From the NCBI RefSeq assembly GCF_000972705.2, contig NZ_LATL02000312.1:1-22049 (forward strand): 22,049 bases of DNA, read 5' to 3'. The stretch comes from Limnoraphis robusta CS-951. GTDB lineage: Bacteria; Cyanobacteriota; Cyanobacteriia; Cyanobacteriales; Microcoleaceae. Positions 7,179-14,230 of the stretch are shown here, in pieces (the stretch's first letter is position 1; each line of letters begins with the position of its first letter). Made by a program: the position numbers and the translations under genes. The notes beneath the pieces are model-generated. The model did not search any database, was not told where the DNA came from, and worked only from the letters and a program-made list of their open reading frames with translations.

Positions 7179-8384
7179 ATGGCACAACAACTTAAAATTC
7201 TTAAGCGAGTGGGTGTGATTGGCGGGGGACAGTTAGCCTGGATGATGGCAGGTGCGGCTCAGTCGTTAGGTATTTCGGTGTCAGTTCAAACTCCTAGTGC
7301 CGATGACCCGGCGGTTTCTCTGGCAACAAAGACAATATACGCAGAAATTGAAGATGCTCAAGCGACTGCTGAGTTGGCAAATCACTGTGATGTAATTACC
7401 TTTGAAAATGAGTTTGTTGATCTTGAAAGCCTTTATCCCCTCAGTCAACAAGGGGTCTGTTTTCGTCCCCGTTTGGAAGCGTTAAGCCTATTGCTTGATA
7501 AATATGATCAGCTTTGTTTTTTGCAGGAATTAGGGCTGCCTGTTCCTCAGTTTCAAGCGCTGACACAGGGCGAGGAAGCAGATGCAGTTCTGCACAAAAT
7601 TGAGAAGACTTGGGGATTTCCTGTTGTTTTGAAAACCCGTCGTCATGGTTATGATGGACAGGGAACATTCATCCTTAAGGATGAGGCGAGTTTACGCTCG
7701 ACTTGGGTAAAGTTAGGCTACCCTCCGGTGTTGCTTCAAGAGTTTATTCCCTTTGAACGGGAGTTGGCGATAATTGCGGCTCGTTCTGTTACAGGTGAAG
7801 TCGCTGTTTATCCGGTTGTGGAAACTTATCAACAAAATCAAGTCTGTCGTTGGGTTATTGCTCCGGCTAATATTTCTCCGACTTTAACGCCTAAACTTGA
7901 GGCGATCGCTCATAAACTCCTCAATAGTTTACAAGCAGTTGGTGTCTTTGGGATTGAGTTATTTTTAACGAGTGAGGGTCAAATTTATTTGAATGAAATT
8001 GCTCCTCGGACTCACAACTCGGGTCATTTTACGCTGGATGCTTGCGAAACCTCTCAATTTGAGCAACACTTACGAGCGGTATCGGGTTTAACCCTGGGAA
8101 ATCCTCAAATGAATTGTGGGGGAGTGGTGATGGTGAATTTACTCGGCTATGAACAGGCTTATGCTTTAGAAGGAAACCCTCAATCTCTCTACTGGGAAAA
8201 ACGACAACAACTTGCTGATATTCCCAGAGCAAATGTTCATTGGTATGGTAAAACTGAATCTCGTCTCGGAAGAAAGTTAGGTCATGTAACGGTTTTGCTG
8301 GATGCAAAATCCCCCGAGCAATACCAAGCAGAAGCTGAGGCGATCGCTAAAAAGGTTGAATCAATTTGGTATGCTCATCTTTAA
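7179..8384 (+). CDS. purK: N5-carboxyaminoimidazole ribonucleotide synthase PurK
   Basis: A 401-residue ATP-grasp enzyme of purine synthesis that carboxylates aminoimidazole ribonucleotide with bicarbonate and ATP to give N5-CAIR, the substrate of PurE. It has an N-terminal nucleotide-binding-like fold beginning VGVIGGGQLAWMM (about 12-24), the ATP-grasp region with KTRRHGYDGQGTF (about 152-164) and LLQEFIPFEREL, and the metal/ATP motif LNEIAPRTHNSGHFTLDA (about 271-288), which is diagnostic for PurK. Length is normal. ATG 7179 is preceded by GGAGA (7166-7170) at a normal distance. The gene stands alone; purE is not in the window. A dyad at 7106-7130 may regulate it. A solitary tnpB element has inserted right after its stop. 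Confidence 0.95.
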   Translation: MAQQLKILKRVGVIGGGQLAWMMAGAAQSLGISVSVQTPSADDPAVSLATKTIYAEIEDAQATAELANHCDVITFENEFVDLESLYPLSQQGVCFRPRLEALSLLLDKYDQLCFLQELGLPVPQFQALTQGEEADAVLHKIEKTWGFPVVLKTRRHGYDGQGTFILKDEASLRSTWVKLGYPPVLLQEFIPFERELAIIAARSVTGEVAVYPVVETYQQNQVCRWVIAPANISPTLTPKLEAIAHKLLNSLQAVGVFGIELFLTSEGQIYLNEIAPRTHNSGHFTLDACETSQFEQHLRAVSGLTLGNPQMNCGGVVMVNLLGYEQAYALEGNPQSLYWEKRQQLADIPRANVHWYGKTESRLGRKLGHVTVLLDAKSPEQYQAEAEAIAKKVESIWYAHL

Positions 8385-8474
8385 ATCGGCAGGAGACCCC
8401 CACCATAAGTTTACGTTGGCGATAGGAGGAATGCCACTCCACTAAAATTTACAACTCTGCTACACTCAGATGAG

Positions 8475-8480
8475 TATAAT
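8475..8480 (+). promoter_or_regulatory. TATAAT -10 box six bases before the tnpB ATG
   Basis: TATAAT at 8475-8480 is followed by exactly six bases and then ATG 8487. RNA polymerase normally starts six to eight bases after the -10 box, so transcription should begin at or next to the start codon, giving a leaderless mRNA. No convincing -35 hexamer is seen at 16-18 bases. Confidence 0.5.
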
Positions 8481-8486
8481 AGAGCC

Positions 8487-9629
8487 ATGACACAAGCAAT
8501 TACGGTTAAATGCAAGCTGATAGCCCCACCCGACTTGACCGAGCGGGTCAACGAAACTCTGGTGGGATTTTCCGATGCCTGCAACCGCATATTGCAAGTG
8601 GCAAAAGAAAACAACTGTTGGAACACCACCAAACTGCATCACCTGACTTACAAACCAGTCAGAGAGGCGACGGGACTGAAAGCCAATCACGTTTGTCAGG
8701 CAATTCGCCGCGTGGTGAACCAGCGCAAAGCCACCAAACAAATTCACAAGTTTCGACCCACCAGTATTAGCCTTGATATTCGGACGTTCAAGTATATTGA
8801 ATCCGAGCAGAAAGTAGGCGTAACACTGAAGTCGGGGCGGGTGAATTTTGACTTGAAAATTGGTGGATATCAAATCGCTTTGCTTCGAGGTCAATCTCCC
8901 ACAAGTGCCACTCTTTCTAAGAGTAGAAATGGCAACTATTACATCAATATCGTTGTAGAAGTTCCCACTCAACCCAAAAATAAAACGCCGAAGGTTTTGG
9001 GGGTAGATTTGGGAATGAGAGATATTGCAACCACTTCTACTGGAAAGTCTTGGGATGGTGAGAAATTGAGAGAAACCCGAAGTAGGTTTGTTCGCGTTCG
9101 CGCCTCGATACAATCCAAACGCACCAAAAGCAGTAAACGCCTGCTCAGGAGGCTCTCTGGGAAGGAATCGAGGTTTCAAAAATGGGTCAATCACAACATC
9201 AGCAAACAGCTTGTTGAAGTTGCTCAACAGCTTAATTCTGCAATCGCTTTTGAGGACTTGTCCTGTATCCGATTGAGAACAAAAGTTAGAAAGAAAACCC
9301 TCACCGAAATCAACCGATGGGCTTTCTATCAGTTGCGCTTGTTTACCGAGTACAAAGCCCGTATTGCCGGAGTTGACGTGATTTTGGTTGCTCCAAGGTA
9401 CACCAGCCAAACTTGTTCGATATGCCACCACATCCACCCCGAACCGGGAAAGTCTTACCGTCAGGGAAAAGTGTTTAAATGTGGTTTCTGTGGTTTTAAA
9501 CATGACGCTGACGTTAATGGAGCGTTGAATATTGCTCAGTTAGGGGCTGTTGTAAACCAGCCGGAAATCTCGACCTATTCTTGTCAATTAGAGGGGCAAC
9601 TTTTGTTGTTTCCTGATGGGGTGGGTTAG
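8487..9629 (+). CDS. tnpB: TnpB RNA-guided nuclease (solitary element)
   Basis: A 380-residue TnpB. The RuvC-like active site is complete: D174 in LGVDLGMRD, E256 in AFEDL, and D342 in HDADVNGALN. The zinc ribbon has C310/C313 (CSICH) and C332/C335 (CGFCG). An N-terminal wedge-like domain (about 1-165) is followed by a helical insertion with many Arg/Lys (about 195-240). It differs strongly from the two other TnpB proteins in this window, so it represents a separate lineage and not a local duplication. There is no Shine-Dalgarno sequence; the TATAAT box just six bases before ATG suggests leaderless expression. The opposite strand has a long open frame across the gene, but it carries no domain signature. 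Confidence 0.93.
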   Translation: MTQAITVKCKLIAPPDLTERVNETLVGFSDACNRILQVAKENNCWNTTKLHHLTYKPVREATGLKANHVCQAIRRVVNQRKATKQIHKFRPTSISLDIRTFKYIESEQKVGVTLKSGRVNFDLKIGGYQIALLRGQSPTSATLSKSRNGNYYINIVVEVPTQPKNKTPKVLGVDLGMRDIATTSTGKSWDGEKLRETRSRFVRVRASIQSKRTKSSKRLLRRLSGKESRFQKWVNHNISKQLVEVAQQLNSAIAFEDLSCIRLRTKVRKKTLTEINRWAFYQLRLFTEYKARIAGVDVILVAPRYTSQTCSICHHIHPEPGKSYRQGKVFKCGFCGFKHDADVNGALNIAQLGAVVNQPEISTYSCQLEGQLLLFPDGVG

Positions 9630-9637
9630 GGATAGAG

Positions 9638-9668
9638 CCCACGCCAAAAGCTTTGCGTTGGCGATGGG
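9638..9668 (+). ncRNA. Right-end hairpin / probable omegaRNA scaffold 3' end of second tnpB element
   Basis: CCCACGCCAA (9638-9647) pairs with TTGGCGATGGG (9658-9668) with a single unpaired A. Placed eight bases after the tnpB stop, it matches the usual position of an omegaRNA 3' hairpin. The guide would be taken from the sequence just before glgB, starting near 9677. The boundary is inferred. Confidence 0.5.
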
Positions 9669-9728
9669 TAGTTTACATGAATTGCTCGTTTGAGATTAAC
9701 CTGTTTGTAGTAGTAGCGTGTGAAACCC

Positions 9729-12041
9729 ATGACCACCATCGCACTTGATCAAATTGACCGGATTGTTTGGAATCATCATCACGATCCCTTTGAAGTTCTC
9801 GGCCCCCATCAGATCGAACGGGATGGCAAAACAGTATGGGTAGTGCGAGCCTACCTCCCCACTGCTGACGCGGCATGGGTGATTTTGCCAGAGCAACGAG
9901 AAGAATATGCAATGCAGTCGGTGCATAACCCCCACTTCTTTGAATGTATTCTCGATTTTGATCTACCGAAACTCGCCAATTATCAAATTCGCTATAAGGA
10001 AGGGGAGCATGATCGGGTGATTTATGATCCCTATGCTTTCCGTTCTCCAAAACTGACTGAGTTTGACATTCACCTGTTTACCGAAGGAAATCACCACCGC
10101 ATCTATGAGAAACTTGGCGCTCACTTAGATACGATTGATGGGGTGAGTGGTGTTTACTTCGCGGTTTGGGCGCCGAACGCTCGTAACGTTTCGGTGTTGG
10201 GTGATTTCAACTATTGGGATGGCCGTAAACACCAAATGCGGAAATTTGGCAATGGCGTTTGGGAACTGTTTATCCCAGAAGTCGGCGTTGGCGCTCATTA
10301 CAAATACGAGGTGAAAAACTGGGAAGGACACATTTATGAAAAATCCGATCCCTACGGTTTTCAACAGGAAGTCAGACCTAAAACGGCTTCGATTGTTACC
10401 GATCTCGATACCTATCAGTGGAATGATGCTCAGTGGATGGAGGAGCGCCGCCACACTGAACCCCTAACCCGGCCGATTTCCGTTTATGAATGTCATATCG
10501 GATCGTGGAACCGGGCGCCGATGTCTGAACCCCATAAACTCCCCGATGGCACCGTAGAACCTGCGATTCAAGCGATTGAACTTGATCCGGGTGGTCGCTT
10601 TTTGACCTATCGAGAAATGGCCGAGCAGTTAGTTCCCTACGTCAAAGAACTTGGCTATACCCATATTGAAATGCTTCCGGTAGCGGAACATCCGTTTGAT
10701 GGATCTTGGGGCTATCAAGTCACAGGTTATTATGCCCCGACGTCTCGCTTTGGAACGCCTCAAGATTTCATGTATCTTGTGGATAAATGCCATGAAAACG
10801 GGATTGGCGTGATTGTAGACTGGGTACCGGGACATTTTCCCAAAGACGGACATGGTTTGGCGTTTTTTGATGGGACTCACCTCTATGAACACGGCGACCC
10901 TCGCGTTGGAGAACATAAAGGCTGGGGAACGTTAGTTTTTAACTATGGTCGCAACGAAGTTCGTAATTTCCTGGTTGCTAACGCTCTATTCTGGTTTGAC
11001 AAGTTCCATATTGATGGAATGCGGGTGGATGCAGTAGCTTCGATGCTCTACCTCAACTATTGTCGGGAAGATGGGGAATGGGTTGCTAATAAATACGGCG
11101 GTTGCGAACATATTGAAGCGGCTGATTTTATTCGTCAAACCAATCATGTCTTGTTCGGCTATCATCCCGGTACTTTGATGATTGCGGAAGAATCCACTGC
11201 TTGGCCGATGGTCTCTTGGCCGACCTATGTGGGCGGTTTAGGGTTTAACCTCAAGTGGAACATGGGCTGGATGCACGATATGTTGGATTATTTCCACATG
11301 GACCCTTGGTTCCGTCAGTTCCACCAAAATAACATCACTTTCAGTATTTGGTATCACCACAGCGAAAACTTCATGTTAGCCCTGTCTCACGATGAGGTGG
11401 TACATGGTAAGAGTAATATATTGGGTAAAATGCCCGGTGATGATTGGCAAAAGTTTGCGAACGTCCGGTGTTTATTTGCCTATATGTTTGCTCACCCCGG
11501 TAAAAAGACGATGTTTATGGGGATGGAGTTTGCTCAGTGGAAGGAGTGGAACGCCTGGGGAACGCTAGAATGGGAGCTGATGCAATTTGAAGCTCATCAG
11601 GGTATTAAGCGCTTCTTCCAAGATGTAAATGCTCTCTATCGCTCTGAACCTGCACTCTATGAACAGGACTTTGCAGAGGAAGGGTTCCAGTGGATTGATT
11701 GTACCGATAACCGTCATAGTGTGGTGTCGTTTATTCGTCGGGCTAAAGACACGAATGAGTTTATCGTGACGGTGTGTAATTTCACGCCTCAACCCCATAG
11801 TCACTATCGCATTGGGGTTCCTGAAGGGGGCTTCTATACGGAGTTGTTCAATAGTGACGCTCGTGAATATGGCGGAAGCAACATGGGGAACCTGGGCGGA
11901 AAGTGGACAGAAGAATGGTGGTTCCACAATTATCCCCAATCGTTGGATCTGTGTTTACCGCCTCTGGGTGTGTTGATGCTGAAGTTAGATCGAGAAAAAA
12001 CGGCTGCTGCTTTAGCCGAAGGTGAAGCGTCTCAAGCCTAA
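9729..12041 (+). CDS. glgB: 1,4-alpha-glucan branching enzyme GlgB
   Basis: A roughly 770-residue glycoside hydrolase family 13 enzyme that creates alpha-1,6 branches in glycogen, the cyanobacterial carbon store. It starts with an N-terminal carbohydrate-binding-like region ([11 protein letters not shown]), followed by a second one ([21 protein letters not shown]). The central TIM barrel and C-terminal beta domain come next. Numbered from ATG 9729, the nucleophile is D434 ([10 protein letters not shown]) and the acid/base is E487 (IAEEST); [10 protein letters not shown] supplies the third conserved Asp. Length and sequence are typical of cyanobacterial GlgB. An in-frame GTG at 9720 is possible, but homology starts at or after ATG 9729. 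Neither start has a clear ribosome binding site. The tnpB element ends only about 50 bases upstream, so the native promoter was probably displaced or rebuilt. A terminator follows. Confidence 0.96.
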   Translation: MTTIALDQIDRIVWNHHHDPFEVLGPHQIERDGKTVWVVRAYLPTADAAWVILPEQREEYAMQSVHNPHFFECILDFDLPKLANYQIRYKEGEHDRVIYDPYAFRSPKLTEFDIHLFTEGNHHRIYEKLGAHLDTIDGVSGVYFAVWAPNARNVSVLGDFNYWDGRKHQMRKFGNGVWELFIPEVGVGAHYKYEVKNWEGHIYEKSDPYGFQQEVRPKTASIVTDLDTYQWNDAQWMEERRHTEPLTRPISVYECHIGSWNRAPMSEPHKLPDGTVEPAIQAIELDPGGRFLTYREMAEQLVPYVKELGYTHIEMLPVAEHPFDGSWGYQVTGYYAPTSRFGTPQDFMYLVDKCHENGIGVIVDWVPGHFPKDGHGLAFFDGTHLYEHGDPRVGEHKGWGTLVFNYGRNEVRNFLVANALFWFDKFHIDGMRVDAVASMLYLNYCREDGEWVANKYGGCEHIEAADFIRQTNHVLFGYHPGTLMIAEESTAWPMVSWPTYVGGLGFNLKWNMGWMHDMLDYFHMDPWFRQFHQNNITFSIWYHHSENFMLALSHDEVVHGKSNILGKMPGDDWQKFANVRCLFAYMFAHPGKKTMFMGMEFAQWKEWNAWGTLEWELMQFEAHQGIKRFFQDVNALYRSEPALYEQDFAEEGFQWIDCTDNRHSVVSFIRRAKDTNEFIVTVCNFTPQPHSHYRIGVPEGGFYTELFNSDAREYGGSNMGNLGGKWTEEWWFHNYPQSLDLCLPPLGVLMLKLDREKTAAALAEGEASQA

Positions 12042-12083
12042 ATTCGTTGATCTATAGGATCTGACGCTCGTTTAGAATAATTG

Positions 12084-12113
12084 CCCAGTTTCTTGGAGAG
12101 ACTGGGTTTTTTT
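12084..12113 (+). terminator. Rho-independent terminator of glgB
   Basis: CCCAGTTTC (12084-12092) pairs with GAGACTGGG (12098-12106, one G-U pair) around a short loop and is followed by seven T residues. It lies 43 bases after the glgB stop. Confidence 0.85.
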
Positions 12114-12140
12114 GCTGTTAATATTTTTGTTAATTATATA

Positions 12141-12287
12141 TATAGCACTACGCATTATGGTTAGGACTTATGTAAAAGCGAAAAGTTGGCGGTGTCGGTT
12201 TCCGTCCCGCCAAACTTTTTAAGAAGCTGAAAACCTTTTGTAGTCTAACTTTTGCCTTTTGCCTCTTGCCTCTTGCCTAGCGCTATA
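12141..12287. repeat. Palindrome-ended repeat, family 2 copy 1, with a nested hairpin insertion
   Basis: The left end TATAGCACTACGC and the right end CCTAGCGCTATA are imperfect inverted repeats. Apart from a 48-bp insertion, the sequence matches the copy at 20103-20207 nearly base for base, including GCATTATGGTTAGGAC and the run of CTTTTGC/CTCTTGC heptamers (12249-12276). It is a non-coding, MITE-like unit. Confidence 0.75.
12180..12227. repeat. 48-bp hairpin inserted inside the family 2 repeat
   Basis: This segment is absent from the otherwise matching copy at 20103. It consists mostly of a stem-loop, AAAAGTTGGCGG facing CCGCCAAACTTTT, and is flanked by short near-duplications (AAAAGC before, AAGAAGC at its end), as expected for a small insertion with target duplication. 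Confidence 0.6.
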
Positions 12288-12382
12288 GCAGTACAAAATT
12301 CGGTTAGGACATTTCTAAATCCTAGAATCCTTTCAGAGTCTGCTGTTGCCTTTTGCATGATTGCCTAGCGCGTAGTGCTATA
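12283..12382. repeat. Third palindrome-ended repeat, joined to both neighbours
   Basis: It begins CTATAGCAG, contains CGGTTAGGACAT and a degenerate heptamer stretch (TTGCCTTTTGC), and ends GCGCGTAGTGCTATA. Its ends are shared with the repeats on each side (about 12283-12290 and 12376-12382), so the three units form a chain with common palindromic joints. Confidence 0.55.
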
Positions 12383-12484
12383 GCAGTCGAAGCCTTTGAT
12401 TAGGACAGTGTTTTTCTGTCAAATCCTTTGATGATAAAGGCTTCAATTCTGTCTCCAGTCTCCTGTCTCCTGACTTCTGCTATA
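12376..12484. repeat. Dispersed repeat, copy 2, overlapping the 3' end of the LOV cyclase gene
   Basis: It is nearly identical to the repeat at 6304-6415. Here GAAGCCTTT and AAAGGCTTC (12390-12398 and 12435-12443) pair better than in copy 1, as does GGACAG with CTGTC around TTTTT, giving a foldback structure. Its right 85 bases (12400-12484) are read on the minus strand as the last 28 codons of the response regulator gene. Confidence 0.8.
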
Positions 12485-14226
12485 ATGCGATCGCGTCCTT
12501 GCTGTTTGGCTTGATAAAGGGCGTGATCGGCTGCATTCACTAAAAGATTGGAAGCAGTCAGACAACTCGGAATCTGACTCGAAATCCCTAAACTTAAGGT
12601 GATATATTGACTAATATCAGACTTGACATGAGGAATTTGAAGCTGTCGAATTTTATCGCGAATTAATTCGGCGACTTGCACCGCCCCATCAACATCCGTA
12701 TTCGGTAAAATCACTACAAATTCTTCACCGCCATAACGAGCGACTAAATCGGTTGAACGTTTGACGGCTTGAGCCATTGCTTGAGCAACTTGAACTAAAC
12801 ATTCATCTCCCGCTTGATGACCATAATGATCGTTATAAGCTTTAAAATAATCCACATCACACAGAATTAAAGAAATAGGTTGTTGTTCACGAGTCGCTCG
12901 ACACCATTCTCGATCTAATGTTTCATCAAAGCTACGACGATTAGCAATTTGAGTCAAACCGTCAATATTGGCTAAATGTTGTAATTTTTGGTTGGCTTCT
13001 TCTAAGGCGGCTAGAATTTTCTGACGTTCGCTAATATCTTTTACAATTGTTAATATACAAGTTTTATTTTCAACTTCTATCAATTCTGCTGAAATCAAAA
13101 GGGTTTTAATTTTCCCTGTTTTGGTTCTAAATTCAAAATCTTGATCCCTCACCATCTGGCTTTTCTGCAAAGCTTTAATAAACTTCATCCGTTCATTTGA
13201 ATTCACCCAAACATTGAGTTCTTTAACGGTTTTATCAATCACCTCATCTCGTTGATATTCCATCACATGACAAAAACTTTCATTCACTTCTAAATAACGT
13301 CCTTCTTCTAGAGTTGTAATCACAATTGGATCAGGACTCGCACGGAAAGCAGAAGCAAACTTTTCTTCAGATTGTTGTAAAGCTTCTTCAATTTGTTTGC
13401 GTTCAGTAATATCGGTTTGGATGCCAATATAGTGAGTGAAATTTCCGGCATCATCTCGCACTGGAGAAATAGAAACTTCATTCCAGAAAAGATCTCCATC
13501 TTGGCGATAGTTCCGCAGGATAACTGAACAATCTTCGTGATTTTTTAGGGCATTCCGAATAATCTCTAAATTGGGTTGATCTCGATCTCCCTGTTGTAAA
13601 AAGCGGCAATTTTTACCCCGAACTTCTAAAGCGGAATAGCCAGTGATTCTTTCAAAAGCTTGATTCACATAAATAATCGGATGATCGCTTTGAGTTGCAT
13701 CGGTAATAATTACACCGTTGCGACAAGCAGAGATGGCTTTATCAAATAGTCTTAACTGGGTTTCAACTTGCTGGCGTTTAATAATTTCTTGGCGGAGGAG
13801 TTGATTTTGTTCTTTGAGTTGTTTTTTTTGATCTTGAAGTTTTAATTGCAGTTGAACTCTCACTAATACTTCTTCAGCTTGAAAGGGTTTAGTGATATAA
13901 TCTATTCCGCCCACTTGAAAAGCTTTGACTTTATTAAAGGCTTCGTTAAAGGCACTGATAAAAATAATCGGAATATCAGAAGTTGCTGGATTTTCTTTGA
14001 TTTTTTTACAAACTTCATAACCATCTATTCCCGGCATGACAATATCTAGTAAAATTAAATCTGGAGGCTTAGAAAATGCTGAGTTTAAAGCCATTTCACC
14101 ATGAATTGCTTTTCGCAGCTTATACCCTTGAGCGCCGAGAATTTGAGTTAAAATTTTTATATTGTCAGGCTGATCATCAACGATTAAAATATTTGCAGGT
14201 TGAGAAGATGCTAAGAGGTTATTCAT
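12400..14226 (-). CDS. Response regulator with REC, LOV, PAS and GGDEF domains: predicted blue-light diguanylate cyclase
   Basis: A 608-residue protein numbered from ATG 14226. Residues 10-130 form a receiver domain (phospho-Asp D61 in LILLDIVMP, K113 in ITKPF), followed by a Gln-rich coiled coil. Residues 165-280 are a LOV domain: GKNCRFLQ with photoactive C207, and N239, N249 and Q270 at +32, +42 and +63 from it, the spacing of flavin-contacting residues in oat phototropin LOV2; Arg at +1 and +17 also match. A second PAS domain (285-400) leads to GGDEF, with GGEEF at 499-503 and an RxxD inhibitory site RSTD at 490-493. The last 28 residues are encoded by a dispersed repeat. The kinase stop is four bases before this ATG, implying translational coupling. 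A TTG at 14247 would overlap the kinase by 17 bases. Neither start has a clear ribosome binding site. Outputs are predicted, not shown. Confidence 0.93.
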   Translation of the reverse strand: MNNLLASSQPANILIVDDQPDNIKILTQILGAQGYKLRKAIHGEMALNSAFSKPPDLILLDIVMPGIDGYEVCKKIKENPATSDIPIIFISAFNEAFNKVKAFQVGGIDYITKPFQAEEVLVRVQLQLKLQDQKKQLKEQNQLLRQEIIKRQQVETQLRLFDKAISACRNGVIITDATQSDHPIIYVNQAFERITGYSALEVRGKNCRFLQQGDRDQPNLEIIRNALKNHEDCSVILRNYRQDGDLFWNEVSISPVRDDAGNFTHYIGIQTDITERKQIEEALQQSEEKFASAFRASPDPIVITTLEEGRYLEVNESFCHVMEYQRDEVIDKTVKELNVWVNSNERMKFIKALQKSQMVRDQDFEFRTKTGKIKTLLISAELIEVENKTCILTIVKDISERQKILAALEEANQKLQHLANIDGLTQIANRRSFDETLDREWCRATREQQPISLILCDVDYFKAYNDHYGHQAGDECLVQVAQAMAQAVKRSTDLVARYGGEEFVVILPNTDVDGAVQVAELIRDKIRQLQIPHVKSDISQYITLSLGISSQIPSCLTASNLLVNAADHALYQAKQQGRDRIIAEVRRQETGDRIEAFIIKGFDRKTLS

Positions 14227-14230
14227 TTTT

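Larger units (their letters stand above)
8395..9675 (+). mobile_element. Solitary tnpB element (IS1341-type, no tnpA)
   Basis: The element lies between purK and glgB and carries one gene, tnpB. Both flanks contain the exact decamer CGTTGGCGAT, at 8414-8423 and 9656-9665, within otherwise similar hairpin-forming sequence. The 3' flank has a strong stem directly after tnpB. Outer boundaries are estimates: the left near 8395-8410, the right near GTTTAC at about 9671-9676. Lacking tnpA, it would need transposase in trans, for example from an IS200/IS605 copy elsewhere. Confidence 0.65.

Noticed and set aside
8466..9503. A 345-codon open frame antisense to the second tnpB
   Set aside because: It has no recognisable domain or start signal, while the plus strand carries all RuvC and zinc-ribbon motifs. 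It is a shadow of the real gene.
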